From: Nitrospirota bacterium
Lineage (GTDB): Bacteria; Nitrospirota; Thermodesulfovibrionia; Thermodesulfovibrionales; Dissulfurispiraceae
Direction: 5' to 3'
DNA: 50,878 nt
NCBI GenBank assembly: GCA_021791055.1
Contig: JAJYXI010000017.1
Span: forward strand, 1 to 50,878
The notes beneath the pieces are model-generated. The model had not been told where the DNA came from. It saw only the letters and a list, made by a program, of their open reading frames with translations, and searched no databases. Of the stretch, positions 8,604 through 17,048 are shown in pieces. The position numbers were made by a program, and so were the translations under genes. Positions within the stretch are counted from its first letter, which is position 1. Each line of letters starts with the position of its first letter.

Positions 8604-9696
8604 AGTGCTGGTACCCCTCTGTCTTTAAGGCAGATTCCCTGCCTGTTTTATCTATAACAACTCTGTCCTTTTCGATGATTTCACCTATGCAGGTTATTTT
8701 TACCCCCCCCGTCCCCCCCTTACTAAGGGGGGGATAGAGGGGGGGTATATCTTTTAGTAAGGATGGAATAGGGGAGGTCGGTGGCGCTGTGAATAAGAGT
8801 TCGTAGTCCTCACCGCCTGATGTTGCGAGGTGTAAAGGGTCTAAGCCCATAATCTCAGCCGCTTTTGTTGTCTCTTCAGATACGGGTATCCTGTCGAGAT
8901 AAACCCTTGCGCCAACATTGCTTTCATCGCATACCCTGCACAGGTCAAGAAATAAGCCGTCGCTTATGTCTATCATGGATGTGGCATAATTCACAAAATT
9001 ACTTGAATCTCTCGCAACAGGCATGAGATGCCTTTTGATTAAAGGCTCTGCAATATTCCAATCGATAACTTGAGAGGTTGAGAGGTTGAGAGGTTGAGAG
9101 GTTAAGATTTCTTTGCTCCAGACTTCAGACCCCAAACTTTTAACGCTATCTCTTGCACCAGCAGTGAGCCTCTTCAGTATCTCCAGTCCGCATGCAGAAC
9201 CGCCTACAGTGCCTGTTACATAAATCTTGTCGCCGACAGATGCCCCTCTTCTTGTAACGATTTTATCTCCTGTGCCGATTATTGTAGCAGAAAGAACCAT
9301 GTCGTTTTCTGCTGCACACAAGTCTCCGCCGGCCAGATTTAGTCCATAAATATCCATTGCACCGGAAATCCCTTCATACATTTTCCAGAAAATTTGTTCG
9401 TCAGCATCTTTTTTCATTGCTATATTCAGGAATAGATACTTTGGTTTGCCGCCCATTGCAAAAATATCACTCACATTGACGGATACCAATTTAAAGCCAA
9501 GATGGAAAGGGGAGGTAAAGCTCAAATCAAAATGAATCCCCTCGTTCATCATATCCGTTGTGACAAGGATTTTTTCTTGAGGGGCTATTACAGCAGCATC
9601 ATCGCCGATGCCGACCATGATGCTGCTGTCTGTGGAGCTAAACCTTTTTCTTACTTCTTGTAGAAGTTTTAACTCTCCTATTTGACGGAGTTTCAT
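8587..9696 (-). CDS. thiL: Thiamine-monophosphate kinase, with two repeat-derived inserts
   Basis: Phosphorylates thiamine monophosphate to the diphosphate cofactor. The N terminus [15 protein letters not shown] and GIGDDAAVI, then [19 protein letters not shown] and [11 protein letters not shown], are ThiL signatures. At 369 residues it is 40 or so longer than usual. The excess lies in two repeat-coded stretches: about residues 197-209 (an 8-nt unit repeated four times) and about residues 308-331 (a G/C-rich palindrome coding [12 protein letters not shown]). The start fits the family and lies 59 nt inside the 3' end of lon. Confidence 0.92.
   Translation of the reverse strand: MKLRQIGELKLLQEVRKRFSSTDSSIMVGIGDDAAVIAPQEKILVTTDMMNEGIHFDLSFTSPFHLGFKLVSVNVSDIFAMGGKPKYLFLNIAMKKDADEQIFWKMYEGISGAMDIYGLNLAGGDLCAAENDMVLSATIIGTGDKIVTRRGASVGDKIYVTGTVGGSACGLEILKRLTAGARDSVKSLGSEVWSKEILTSQPLNLSTSQVIDWNIAEPLIKRHLMPVARDSSNFVNYATSMIDISDGLFLDLCRVCDESNVGARVYLDRIPVSEETTKAAEIMGLDPLHLATSGGEDYELLFTAPPTSPIPSLLKDIPPLYPPLSKGGTGGVKITCIGEIIEKDRVVIDKTGRESALKTEGYQHFGTSG
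8701..8747. repeat. G/C-rich palindrome inside thiL
   Basis: A near-perfect palindrome centred on 8723, with arms 8701-8722 and 8724-8747 made of C-runs and G-runs around CCTTACTAAGG. It codes [14 protein letters not shown] in ThiL. The long homopolymers could also attract sequencing error, but the frame is kept. Confidence 0.7.
9070..9106. repeat. 8-nt tandem repeat inside thiL
   Basis: TTGAGAGG occurs four times in a row, followed by TTAAG. On the coding strand it gives [13 protein letters not shown]. It is a single arm, with only a weak partner arm in the adjoining 40 nt. Confidence 0.8.
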
Positions 9697-12169
9697 TTTT
9701 TATGCCTGGCTTTACCTTTAAGCTTTTTATGCTGCGAATGTTCTTGTTATTTGCCGGCGAGGCTGCCATGGCCTTAGCTTTAGTAACCTCTACCTTCTTA
9801 ACCTTTGCGCCCTTCTTATCTCCACTGATGGCTGTTTTCAAAACATCATCCATTGTTTCAGCGAGAATGAAGTTCATGCCTTCCTTAACATATTTCGGAA
9901 GGTCTTCCAAATCCTTTTTATTCCTGTGAGGTATTACTACTGTCTTTATTCCCATTCTTTTGGCAGCAAGGGTCTTTTCCTTAAGCCCTCCTATTGGAAG
10001 AACCCTGCCTCTCAGTGTCACCTCTCCGGTCATGGCAACATCTTTTCTCACAGGCTTTCCGGTGAGTGCTGAGGCTATTGCAGTTGCCATTGTTATGCCT
10101 GCAGAAGGCCCGTCTTTTGGAATGGCGCCTGCAGGAACATGGATATGCAGGTCAACATTAGAGAATGTGTCTTCCCCTATATTGAGGAGCTTTGCCTTTG
10201 ACCTCACATAGCTCAAGGCAGCCTGTGCGGATTCTTTCATCACATCGCCAAGCTGACCCGTAAGAGTGAGACTTCCTTTCCCTTTCATCATTGTCGCTTC
10301 CACATATATAACATCACCGCCAGCTTCGGTCCATGCAAGACCCGTAGAGACTCCAATCTCATCCTTTTTCATCTCTTCTTCAGGGAGATATTTGGGGACG
10401 CCGAGGTATTTCTGAACATTGCCTCCGGTAATATCGAATTTCTTTGCCTTTCCCTCGGCAACCTGCTTTGCTACTTTTCTGCAGAGGTTGGCGATCTCAC
10501 GCTCAAGGTTTCTGACCCCTGCCTCCCTTGTATAATGAGATATTATCTGCTGGACAGCAGATTCGTTTATCATTAGCGTTTTTGTGGTTATTCCGTGCTC
10601 TTCAAGCTGCTTTGGTACAAGGTATTTTTTTGCTATCTCCAGCTTTTCTTCTTCTGTATACCCTGAAAGATACAATATCTCCATCCTGTCCCTTAGTGGG
10701 CCCGGTATAGTGTCGGCAAGGTTTCCTGTTGTTATGAACATGACATTTGACAGGTCAAAGGGCACTGCCAGATAGTGGTCCATAAATGAGTTATTCTGCT
10801 CGGGATCGAGAACCTCAAGAAGTGCAGAGGATGGGTCTCCCCTGAAGTCCATACCTATTTTGTCTATCTCATCAAGCATGAACACCGGATTGTTTGTTCC
10901 TGCCTGTTTTATTCCCTGTATTATCCTTCCTGGAAGCGCGCCCACATATGTCCTTCTGTGTCCCCTTATCTCTGCCTCATCGCGAACACCGCCGAGGGAC
11001 ATCCTCACGAATTCCCTTCCGAGAGAGCGGGCTATGGAACGGCCGAGGGATGTCTTTCCGACGCCGGGAGGGCCGATAAAACATAAAATTGGGCCTTTCA
11101 TCTTTTCTTTTAATTTCCTTACGCTGAGATATTCGAGTATCCTCTCCTTAACTTTTTCGAGGTCATAGTGGTCTTCATTTAAGACCTTCTCTGCCACCTT
11201 TATATCGAGCTGGTCTTTTGTGCCCTTAGACCACGGAAGCTCTGTGAGCCATTCGAGGTATGTCCTAATTGTTCCTGCCTCTGCGCTGTCAGGATGCATT
11301 TTTTCAAGACGCTTTGACTGCTTTTCAGCCTCTTTCATAACCTTCTCAGGCATCTTTGCTTCTTCTATCTTTTTCTTAAACTCCCTTATCTCTTCTGCAC
11401 GCTCGTCTATTTCTCCCAATTCCCTCTGTATCGCCTTAAGCTGCTCACGCAGGAAATACTCCCTCTGGGTCTTGTCTATCTCTCCCCTTGCCTCTGTCTG
11501 TATTTTCTGCTGTATTGTTAATAATTGTATTTCCCGTGTCATTATTTCGCTTATCTTTTTCAGCCTTCCGATGGGATCCGACATCTCAAGGATTTCCTGG
11601 GCCTGCTCTGTCTTCAATCCGAGGTTGGATGCTATGAGATCGGCAAGCCTTCCGGGATCATCGATATTTTCTATAACAACCATCACATCAGGCAGCATGG
11701 TCTTTCCAAGGGATACTGCCTTGTCCATCTGCTCTTTGACATTCCTTATTAATGCCTCATTCTCAAGGGTCATTTCCACGGGTTTTTCTTCTGCTATCTT
11801 TTCTATCTCAGCCATGAAGAAGGGTTCCTGCTGGGAGAACTTCAAAACTTTTGCTTTATTTAATCCCTGAGCGAGTATCTTCACCCTTCCGTCAGGCAAC
11901 TTCAGCATCCTCATGATCATGCAGACTGTTCCCATGGAATAGAGGTCGTCCGGCGAGGGCGTCTCGATATTCAGGTCTTTCTGTGTGAGGAGTAGTATCA
12001 TCCTGTTTGTATTCAAAGAATGGTCGATGGCCTTTATCGATACATCCCTTCCCACAAAGAGCGGCAGTATCATGTAAGGGAAAACAACAATATCTCTTGC
12101 TGGAAGTACAGGCAATGTATCGGGAATCTCTATCTGGTCTTTATCGTTATTCTTAGTGGCTTCGGTCAT
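9638..12169 (-). CDS. lon: ATP-dependent protease Lon
   Basis: Cytosolic AAA+ serine protease that removes damaged and regulatory proteins. Seen: N-terminal substrate-binding domain ([20 protein letters not shown]), a coiled-coil region (about 190-290), AAA+ module with Walker [10 protein letters not shown] and Walker [11 protein letters not shown], and the protease domain with the catalytic Ser in [11 protein letters not shown] and the Lys in [10 protein letters not shown]. At 843 residues it is slightly longer than usual because of a basic C-terminal tail that overlaps thiL by 59 nt. The ribosome-binding site GGAGGGAG lies just upstream. Adjacent to hsp20, which suits a proteostasis role. 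Confidence 0.97.
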   Translation of the reverse strand: MTEATKNNDKDQIEIPDTLPVLPARDIVVFPYMILPLFVGRDVSIKAIDHSLNTNRMILLLTQKDLNIETPSPDDLYSMGTVCMIMRMLKLPDGRVKILAQGLNKAKVLKFSQQEPFFMAEIEKIAEEKPVEMTLENEALIRNVKEQMDKAVSLGKTMLPDVMVVIENIDDPGRLADLIASNLGLKTEQAQEILEMSDPIGRLKKISEIMTREIQLLTIQQKIQTEARGEIDKTQREYFLREQLKAIQRELGEIDERAEEIREFKKKIEEAKMPEKVMKEAEKQSKRLEKMHPDSAEAGTIRTYLEWLTELPWSKGTKDQLDIKVAEKVLNEDHYDLEKVKERILEYLSVRKLKEKMKGPILCFIGPPGVGKTSLGRSIARSLGREFVRMSLGGVRDEAEIRGHRRTYVGALPGRIIQGIKQAGTNNPVFMLDEIDKIGMDFRGDPSSALLEVLDPEQNNSFMDHYLAVPFDLSNVMFITTGNLADTIPGPLRDRMEILYLSGYTEEEKLEIAKKYLVPKQLEEHGITTKTLMINESAVQQIISHYTREAGVRNLEREIANLCRKVAKQVAEGKAKKFDITGGNVQKYLGVPKYLPEEEMKKDEIGVSTGLAWTEAGGDVIYVEATMMKGKGSLTLTGQLGDVMKESAQAALSYVRSKAKLLNIGEDTFSNVDLHIHVPAGAIPKDGPSAGITMATAIASALTGKPVRKDVAMTGEVTLRGRVLPIGGLKEKTLAAKRMGIKTVVIPHRNKKDLEDLPKYVKEGMNFILAETMDDVLKTAISGDKKGAKVKKVEVTKAKAMAASPANNKNIRSIKSLKVKPGIKNETPSNRRVKTSTRSKKKV

Positions 12170-12198
12170 TTATATCTCCCTCCGTTGTATGCCAATAG

Positions 12199-12579
12199 CT
12201 ATTTTTTTTCGATTTTAATTTTTATCAGTTTGCCTTTCAATTTCGGGAACCTAACAGTCATAACTCCATTTGCATAAAATGCATTCCCTGTCATTGTATT
12301 AACATGGACAGGAATCTTCAACACACGCCTGAAGTTCTTTATGCCTCTTTCCATGCATAGGTATTTAAACTCTCCCGAAATTGATTCATCATTACCCTTA
12401 TCCCGGATACCCTCAATTATAAGCAAATCCTCATAGACCCTTATAGATACATCTGCCGGGTCTATCCCGGGCATGTCAACCTCAAACACGAGGTCGTCAT
12501 CGGTCTCATAAAGGTCTATCAGCGGACCTTCGCAGGTTCCCACCTCGTAAAAAAATAAACCCTTCAAGACGCTCTTCAT
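12199..12579 (-). CDS. Small heat-shock protein, Hsp20/alpha-crystallin family
   Basis: ATP-independent holdase chaperone. The alpha-crystallin domain spans most of its 126 residues: DLVFEVDMPGIDPADVSIRV, DLLIIEG, FRRVLKIPVHV and ANGVMTVRFPK. The C-terminal I-x-I motif appears as IKIKI. It overlaps the 3' end of galU by 4 nt and precedes lon by 29 nt, consistent with co-expression of chaperone and protease. Confidence 0.9.
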   Translation of the reverse strand: MKSVLKGLFFYEVGTCEGPLIDLYETDDDLVFEVDMPGIDPADVSIRVYEDLLIIEGIRDKGNDESISGEFKYLCMERGIKNFRRVLKIPVHVNTMTGNAFYANGVMTVRFPKLKGKLIKIKIEKK

Positions 12580-13448
12580 CTTAATTTTTCAATTTTCTCA
12601 ATAAGATACTTCTTAAAGTCGCCTGACAATTCCCTGTTTTTAAGGGCGAAGTCAACAGTCGCCTTTAAATAACCCAATTTATCGCCAGCATCGTATCTCT
12701 TGCCTTTTATCAGGTAGCCATAAATAGGCGTTTTCTTTACAAGGCTTTTCAGTGCGTCGGTAAGCTGGATTTCCCCGCCGGCTCCTGGCTTCTGCTTCTC
12801 AAGGATATTAAATATTTCAGGTGTCAGAATGTATCTTCCTATTATAGCTAAATTTGACGGCGATTTCTCAGGTTTCGGCTTTTCTACGAGATTATTAATC
12901 CTGTACATATTGCCTTCCTGTCTGCCGTCAATAATACCGTAACGATTAACCTCTGACCTCGGAACCTCTTCAAGCGCAATCACAGGACACTTCTTTTTTT
13001 CGTAAATTTTAATCATCTCCTGCAGCAGAGGATACTCGGGGTCTATAACATCGTCGCTCAGTATTACCACAAACGGCTCATTTTTTACGAATGGCTTGGC
13101 GCAAAGTATTGCATGACCGAGTCCCATAGGAACTCTCTGCCGTATATATGCAAGATTTATATGATTGAGTTTATTGAGCTCTTTTAGTATTTTCTCCTTC
13201 CCTGATGTCCTGAGTTTTTCTTCAAGCCTGTATGCGGTGTCAAAATGGTCTTCGATCGCCCTTTTGTATTTCCCTGTGATAATAATAAAGTCCTCTATGC
13301 CGCATGATATGGACTCCTCCACAGCATACTGGATCAGTGGCTTGTCAACTATCGGAAGCATCTCTTTTGGCGATGCCTTTGTAGCCGGTAAAAATCTCGT
13401 GCCGAGACCTGCTGCAGGGAGTATAGCCTTTTTAATTGTTGTTTTCAT
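12576..13448 (-). CDS. galU: UTP-glucose-1-phosphate uridylyltransferase
   Basis: Makes UDP-glucose for surface polysaccharides. The nucleotidyltransferase signature KKAILPAAGLGTRFLPATK opens the protein, followed by KEMLPIVDKPLIQYAVEE, VVILSDDVI and the GalU-type VEKPKPEKSPSNLAIIGRY. At 290 residues it is typical. First gene of the minus-strand run into hsp20-lon-thiL. Its upstream leader holds one arm of a heptad repeat next to the tRNA-Leu gene. Confidence 0.95.
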   Translation of the reverse strand: MKTTIKKAILPAAGLGTRFLPATKASPKEMLPIVDKPLIQYAVEESISCGIEDFIIITGKYKRAIEDHFDTAYRLEEKLRTSGKEKILKELNKLNHINLAYIRQRVPMGLGHAILCAKPFVKNEPFVVILSDDVIDPEYPLLQEMIKIYEKKKCPVIALEEVPRSEVNRYGIIDGRQEGNMYRINNLVEKPKPEKSPSNLAIIGRYILTPEIFNILEKQKPGAGGEIQLTDALKSLVKKTPIYGYLIKGKRYDAGDKLGYLKATVDFALKNRELSGDFKKYLIEKIEKLR

Positions 13449-13451
13449 ATC

Positions 13452-13476
13452 TCTCTTACTTCCTACTTATTACTTA
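13452..13476. repeat. Single heptad-repeat arm upstream of galU
   Basis: On the minus strand this reads AGTAATA / AGTAGGA / AGTAAGA, the same type of 7-nt tandem as the hairpin arms elsewhere, here without a partner arm. It lies between the tRNA-Leu gene and the galU start, so it would be part of the galU leader. Confidence 0.5.
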
Positions 13477-13481
13477 AACTA

Positions 13482-13569
13482 TGGTGCCGGAGACGAGACT
13501 CGAACTCGTACAGGTCAGAGACCCGAGGGATTTTAAGTCCCTTGCGTCTACCAATTCCGCCACTCCGGC
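13482..13569 (-). tRNA. tRNA-Leu (anticodon UAA)
   Basis: The minus strand begins GCCGGAGTGGCGGAATTGG and ends with encoded CCA. The acceptor stem GCCGGAG pairs with CTCCGGC. The D-loop contains the GGTAGACGC typical of leucine tRNA. Anticodon stem AGGGA/TCCCT encloses CTTAAAA, giving anticodon TAA. The long variable arm and GTTCGAGTC T-arm complete a class II tRNA of 88 nt. Confidence 0.97.
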
Positions 13570-13608
13570 ATCCTCATAAGATACTAAAAAACAGCTTGAA
13601 AGTGCAAC

Positions 13609-14262
13609 TTAACCTTGAATAATCCTGCATTCAGACATAATGAGCATGATGTCACCAAGCCTCTCGGCCTGCGACATGTCATGGGTGGTAATAACGATGG
13701 TGGATTTGTCTTGTCTTTTCATATTTAAAATGATATTTTCTATTATTCCTGTGTTCTCCCTATCGACCGAGGCTGTTGGTTCGTCAAGAAAGAGTATCTC
13801 AGGCTCTATGGCCATTGCCCTCGCTATGCCGAGCCTCTGAGTTTCACCGCTGGAAAGAGTGAGGGCATTCTGATTTTTTTTGTGCATAAGTCCGACAAAG
13901 TCCAGTGCCTTGTTAACCCTTTCTTCCATTTCTTTCCCTTTTATTCCCCTGATTTTTAATCCATAAGCCGCATTCTTGAAGACAGTGGTGTTGAACACTC
14001 CGACTTTAGGCAATACAAGGGTCATCCTGCGTTTCAGTTCTGTGTCTTTCTTAACAATATCACTGCCGGAGAGATAATTAATCTCTCCCCTATCAGGCGG
14101 TTCAAGAAGGGCGCATATTCTCAAAAGTGTGGATTTGCCGCTGCCATTTGGCCCTGTCAACACATAGACACTGTCCCTGTCAAATGAAAACGAGCAGTCT
14201 TTCAGGACGGGCTTTCCATTGTAGCTTTTATAGATATCGGATATGCTTAATATCAGACCCAT
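13609..14262 (-). CDS. tupC: Tungstate ABC transporter, ATP-binding protein
   Basis: ATPase of the importer encoded by the three adjacent genes. Walker A GPNGSGKSTLL, signature LSSGETQRLGIARAMA, Walker B ILFLDEPTAS and switch His in VITTHDM are all present. At 217 residues it is a minimal ABC subunit, without the regulatory domain of ModC, which fits TupC. It abuts tupB with no gap. The assignment rests mainly on the neighbouring permease and binding protein. Confidence 0.85.
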   Translation of the reverse strand: MGLILSISDIYKSYNGKPVLKDCSFSFDRDSVYVLTGPNGSGKSTLLRICALLEPPDRGEINYLSGSDIVKKDTELKRRMTLVLPKVGVFNTTVFKNAAYGLKIRGIKGKEMEERVNKALDFVGLMHKKNQNALTLSSGETQRLGIARAMAIEPEILFLDEPTASVDRENTGIIENIILNMKRQDKSTIVITTHDMSQAERLGDIMLIMSECRIIQG

Positions 14263-14964
14263 CTATTCTTTAACCATGCCTTTCTTCTGAATAAAATGAA
14301 GGACTGCATTTATAAGCAGTGAGATGGTTAAGAGTATTATTCCCAGTGCAAGGGCGAGTTCGAAATTCCCCTTGTCTGTTTCGAGGGCAATGGTGGTTGT
14401 CATAACCCTTGTATAACCAGCAATGTTTCCACCCACAATGAGTATTGCGCCCACTTCTGCCATAACCCTCCCAAATGCTGCGATAACACCCGACATTATT
14501 CCGTATCTTGCCTCTTTTATTATTGTAATTGTTGTTTGAAAGGGTGTTGCGCCAAGGGTCATTGATGCCTGCTTGATTATTGGGTCAACCCCGACAATGG
14601 CCGAATGGCAAAGGGATACCACAATGGGAAACGCAAGAATTGTCTGTGCAATGACCATTGCTGATGGAGTATAAAGAAGCCCCATAAATCCGAGAGGTCC
14701 GCTCCTTGACAGCATGATGTAAACGAAGAGACCGACAACAACAGGCGGAAGACCCATAAATGTATTCATGAGGCTTATGATGAATCCCTTTGCAGGAAAT
14801 TTTTTTGAACCGAGGATGGCAGACAGGGGAATGCCGATAACAGCCGAAACCAAGAGGGCTGAGCCTGAGACCTTAAGGGATAAAAATATAATGCCCAAAA
14901 GCTCTGCATCAAGATTAAAAATAAGTATAAATGCTTTTCTGAACCCCTCTATTATTGAATCCAT
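14263..14964 (-). CDS. tupB: Tungstate ABC transporter, permease
   Basis: Integral membrane subunit with about five hydrophobic helices in 233 residues and a binding-protein-dependent transport motif (EARYGIMSGVIAAFGRVMAE, with the EAA-type E..G.......GRV pattern). It resembles TupB permeases such as the WtpB/ModB relatives. It would form the channel with tupC and receive substrate from TupA. The gap to tupA is occupied by a 173-nt inverted-repeat element, so the operon is split by an insertion. Confidence 0.85.
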   Translation of the reverse strand: MDSIIEGFRKAFILIFNLDAELLGIIFLSLKVSGSALLVSAVIGIPLSAILGSKKFPAKGFIISLMNTFMGLPPVVVGLFVYIMLSRSGPLGFMGLLYTPSAMVIAQTILAFPIVVSLCHSAIVGVDPIIKQASMTLGATPFQTTITIIKEARYGIMSGVIAAFGRVMAEVGAILIVGGNIAGYTRVMTTTIALETDKGNFELALALGIILLTISLLINAVLHFIQKKGMVKE

Positions 14965-14979
14965 AGTGATTAAAACATT

Positions 14980-15152
14980 TATTTGCAGGAGTGTAAAGCT
15001 AACCTTCGCAAAATAATTAGTCCTTTGTGCTTAATTATGCATAAAACAGAATATAAAGTCTTTCTCGGTGCAAAGGTAGGGGGCAGGGCGTTACCTGTCC
15101 CCACTGAGAACCCAGAATTTTGCTTCAAGTCAGCTTTACACTCCTGCAAATA
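14980..15152. mobile_element. 173-nt MITE-like element with 21-bp perfect terminal inverted repeats
   Basis: The ends 14980-15000 and 15132-15152 are perfect reverse complements (core TTTGCAGGAGTGTAAAGCT). Between them lies about 130 nt without a gene, including a nested hairpin: TTCTCGGTG pairs with CACTGAGAA, enclosing a GGGGGCAGG/CCTGTCCCC stem (about 15060-15112). It fills the tupA-tupB gap. No clear target-site duplication was seen. It could be a non-autonomous transposon or a large structured intercistronic RNA. Confidence 0.55.
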
Positions 15153-15153
15153 T

Positions 15154-15972
15154 TTATTTTGCATTAGGGATAAACAACTGATTTCCATGCTTATCCTTAA
15201 ATGACGCAATGGTATGTTGTCCCTCCTTTGATATAAGCCAGCTTATGAACTCCATAGACTCTTTGTATTGTACATGTTTATGCTTCTGAGGATTCACTGC
15301 CATTACTCCGTACTGATTGAACAATACAGGGTCGCCCTCAAGAACAATTATCATCTCAAGCCTGTCCTTATCCTTTGTCGCAAGCCATGTGCCTCTGTCT
15401 GTAAGTGTATATGCACGCTTTTCATTTGCAATCCTCTGGGTCTTCTCCATTCCTTGTCCCACTTCAAGATACCATTTCTGTCCTTTAGGCTCAATGCCTG
15501 CCTTCTTCCAGAGCGATAATTCCTTTGTATGAGTTCCTGATTTATCTCCTCTCGATACAAAGGAATAATGGCTTCCCGCGATTTTTTTGAAAGCCTCTGT
15601 TGCCGACTTTATGCCCTTTATCTTTAAAGGGTCATTTGCAGGTCCGATAATGACAAAGTCGTTGTACATGACATCATGACGATTGACAAAATATCCTTCA
15701 TCCACAGCCTTCAATTCCTGCTCCTTTGCATGGACAAAGACCACATCGGCATCGCCTCTCTTGCCTATCTCGATGGCAGCGCCTGTTCCAACTGCAACAA
15801 CATCAACCTTTATCCCTGTCTTTTTCTCGAAGATAGGAAGGATGTAATCGAATAATCCCGAATTCTGCGTGCTTGTAGTTGATGCACAGCGGATTCTGGT
15901 TTCTGCAGATATGGTCGAAACAATAAATACCGATAAAACCAGCATTAATAGAAAAAATCCTTTAAGTTTCAT
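15154..15972 (-). CDS. tupA: Tungstate ABC transporter, periplasmic binding protein
   Basis: Captures tungstate for delivery to TupB; tungsten is a cofactor of some aldehyde oxidoreductases and formate dehydrogenases in anaerobes. It has an ordinary signal peptide (residues 1-23, cleavage near TISA), then RCASTTSTQNSGLFDYILP and GTGAAIEIGKRGDADVVFVH, the TupA pattern. Length 272 is typical. The ribosome-binding site GGAGG lies 5 nt before the ATG. Molybdate specificity is not excluded by sequence alone. Confidence 0.9.
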   Translation of the reverse strand: MKLKGFFLLMLVLSVFIVSTISAETRIRCASTTSTQNSGLFDYILPIFEKKTGIKVDVVAVGTGAAIEIGKRGDADVVFVHAKEQELKAVDEGYFVNRHDVMYNDFVIIGPANDPLKIKGIKSATEAFKKIAGSHYSFVSRGDKSGTHTKELSLWKKAGIEPKGQKWYLEVGQGMEKTQRIANEKRAYTLTDRGTWLATKDKDRLEMIIVLEGDPVLFNQYGVMAVNPQKHKHVQYKESMEFISWLISKEGQHTIASFKDKHGNQLFIPNAK

Positions 15973-15994
15973 GTTGCCTCCTTATCGAGAGTAT

Positions 15995-16022
15995 GATTTA
16001 TCTCATTTGTGCACAGTGTCAA
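15995..16022 (-). promoter_or_regulatory. Candidate promoter of tupA
   Basis: On the minus strand, a perfect TTGACA (16017-16022) is followed after 16 nt by TAAATC (15995-16000), 23 nt upstream of the tupA start. The divergent YwiC-like gene shares this short intergenic region. A TTTG-N10-CAAA dyad overlaps the -35 box and could be a regulator site. The -10 match is weak. Confidence 0.4.
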
Positions 16023-16055
16023 AATCGATTAATATTATACAAATATACGAGGAAT

Positions 16056-16745
16056 ATGAAAAAGTATATTCTCAAGGAATACGGTTCATGGAGCGTGATG
16101 GTTATGGCCTATCTCGCAGGCATCCTTGCCGGAGGTGTATTTAACCTTAATGCCATTTTATCACTTCTCGCACTATCTCTATTTATCAATTCAAAACAGT
16201 CATTTACATTGTGGATCCGTCATGTTGATCCGGTAAGATCATCAATGCTCTTCATTATTCAGATCGTCCTTGCTTCACTCATGTTGGCAGGAATTCTTGG
16301 AGAGGAAATTTTTAGACTGCTTCCTTATATCCTGATACCCGCTGCTTATGTATTGCTTCTGTATTTTGCAGGCGAGCATGCGATTATGACCGAGATCTTC
16401 GGTTTTGCCCTCCTAACGTTTTCATCCCTCATTGCAAAATTTGTCACTACAAATATGATTGACAACAGGTTATATATAGCTGTAGCAGTCTTCTTTACAG
16501 CAAGCGTTTTCAAGGTAAAACTTCAGTTAAAAAGAAAATTGCCTGAAAGGTTTCTCATGGCTTTTTATATCATTTTTGCACTCCTCGTTTATCGTGTGAT
16601 AAAAGTGCCGATTGTCGTCCTCCTGCCGCTAATCGATAATGTGATATTCTCCTTCACCCTTTATAAGATAAAGTTAAAGGCCACAGGCTGGCTTGAGGTA
16701 ATAAAAGGCATGGCCTTCCTTGTGCATATAGCTCTTTTTTCATAG
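16056..16745 (+). CDS. YwiC-like integral membrane protein
   Basis: A 229-residue, mostly hydrophobic protein with about eight membrane helices. The opening KKYILKEYGSWSVMVMAYLAGILAGG follows the YwiC-like family pattern 'KEhG.W.m...p...g'. Function unknown. The start at 16056 is chosen because AGGA precedes it at good spacing; an upstream in-frame ATG at 15993 lacks one and would add a non-hydrophobic leader. It is divergent from tupA. Confidence 0.65.
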   Translation: MKKYILKEYGSWSVMVMAYLAGILAGGVFNLNAILSLLALSLFINSKQSFTLWIRHVDPVRSSMLFIIQIVLASLMLAGILGEEIFRLLPYILIPAAYVLLLYFAGEHAIMTEIFGFALLTFSSLIAKFVTTNMIDNRLYIAVAVFFTASVFKVKLQLKRKLPERFLMAFYIIFALLVYRVIKVPIVVLLPLIDNVIFSFTLYKIKLKATGWLEVIKGMAFLVHIALFS

Positions 16746-16768
16746 CTAAAATTTTCTTCCGTAAAGAA

Positions 16769-16937
16769 TACATGCAGGGCATGCTGAAAAAAGCCTTTAC
16801 AAAGTGTCATCTTTCATGTATGCCAAAGATACCCAGTGCTTTATCCAAATAGTGAGCAATGTTGTAGATGACGGATTCAAGACTATGTAATCTAATGTTC
16901 CGAAGTGCAAAGTCTTTTTCAGCACACCCTACATGTA
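16769..16937. repeat. Imperfect 31-nt inverted repeat, about 170 nt apart
   Basis: Left arm 16769-16800 and right arm 16907-16937 share TACATG.AGGG..TGCTGAAAAA as reverse complements with scattered mismatches. This resembles the ends of a decayed small mobile element. Most of the 300-nt gap between the YwiC-like gene and tetR consists of this repeat and what it encloses. Confidence 0.5.
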
Positions 16938-16974
16938 TTTCATGATGTTTGATTGCTGATTTAAGTCTTGACAA
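16807..16974 (-). pseudogene. Possible degraded short coding sequence, unrecognised
   Basis: An open stretch on the minus strand ends in TGA at 16807-16809 and codes about 56 residues, including HVGCAEKDFALRNIRLHSLE and NIAHYLDKALGIFG. The composition looks protein-like (amphipathic, no low complexity), but there is only a TTG start and no ribosome-binding site. It overlaps the inverted repeat and may be the tail of a transposase or another lost gene. I do not recognise the family. Confidence 0.25.
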
Positions 16975-16996
16975 CCGGATATGTTTTATCTATCAT
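16968..16996 (+). promoter_or_regulatory. Promoter of the tetR-tolC-RND operon
   Basis: TTGACA at 16968-16973, a 17-nt spacer, and TATCAT at 16991-16996 form a near-consensus sigma-70 promoter. It lies about 50 nt upstream of tetR and overlaps the operator dyad, as expected for autorepression. Confidence 0.7.
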
Positions 16997-17014
16997 GTAA
17001 GTTAGCACTTACAT
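16995..17014 (+). promoter_or_regulatory. Probable TetR-family operator
   Basis: ATGTAAGT-TAGC-ACTTACAT is a perfect dyad with 8-bp arms, starting in the -10 box and covering the likely transcription start of the tetR-led operon. Repressor binding here would block the polymerase. Confidence 0.65.
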
Positions 17015-17048
17015 TCTACAGCTAAAGGGGTAGAGATAGGGATTTTTA

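Noticed and set aside
11220-11870. Long open frame on the plus strand within lon
   Set aside because: It is antisense to the conserved N-terminal and coiled-coil regions of Lon and has no recognisable domain; codon structure follows Lon.
14980-15152. Molybdenum/tungsten cofactor riboswitch between tupA and tupB
   Set aside because: Position inside a tungstate operon is suggestive, but perfect 21-bp terminal repeats and no recognisable Moco-RNA core favour a mobile element. Kept only as an alternative.
14979-15209. Pair of small proteins on both strands between tupA and tupB
   Set aside because: Their ends are mirror images because they read through the terminal inverted repeats (ALHSCK / QECKA). 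They are by-products of the element, not genes.
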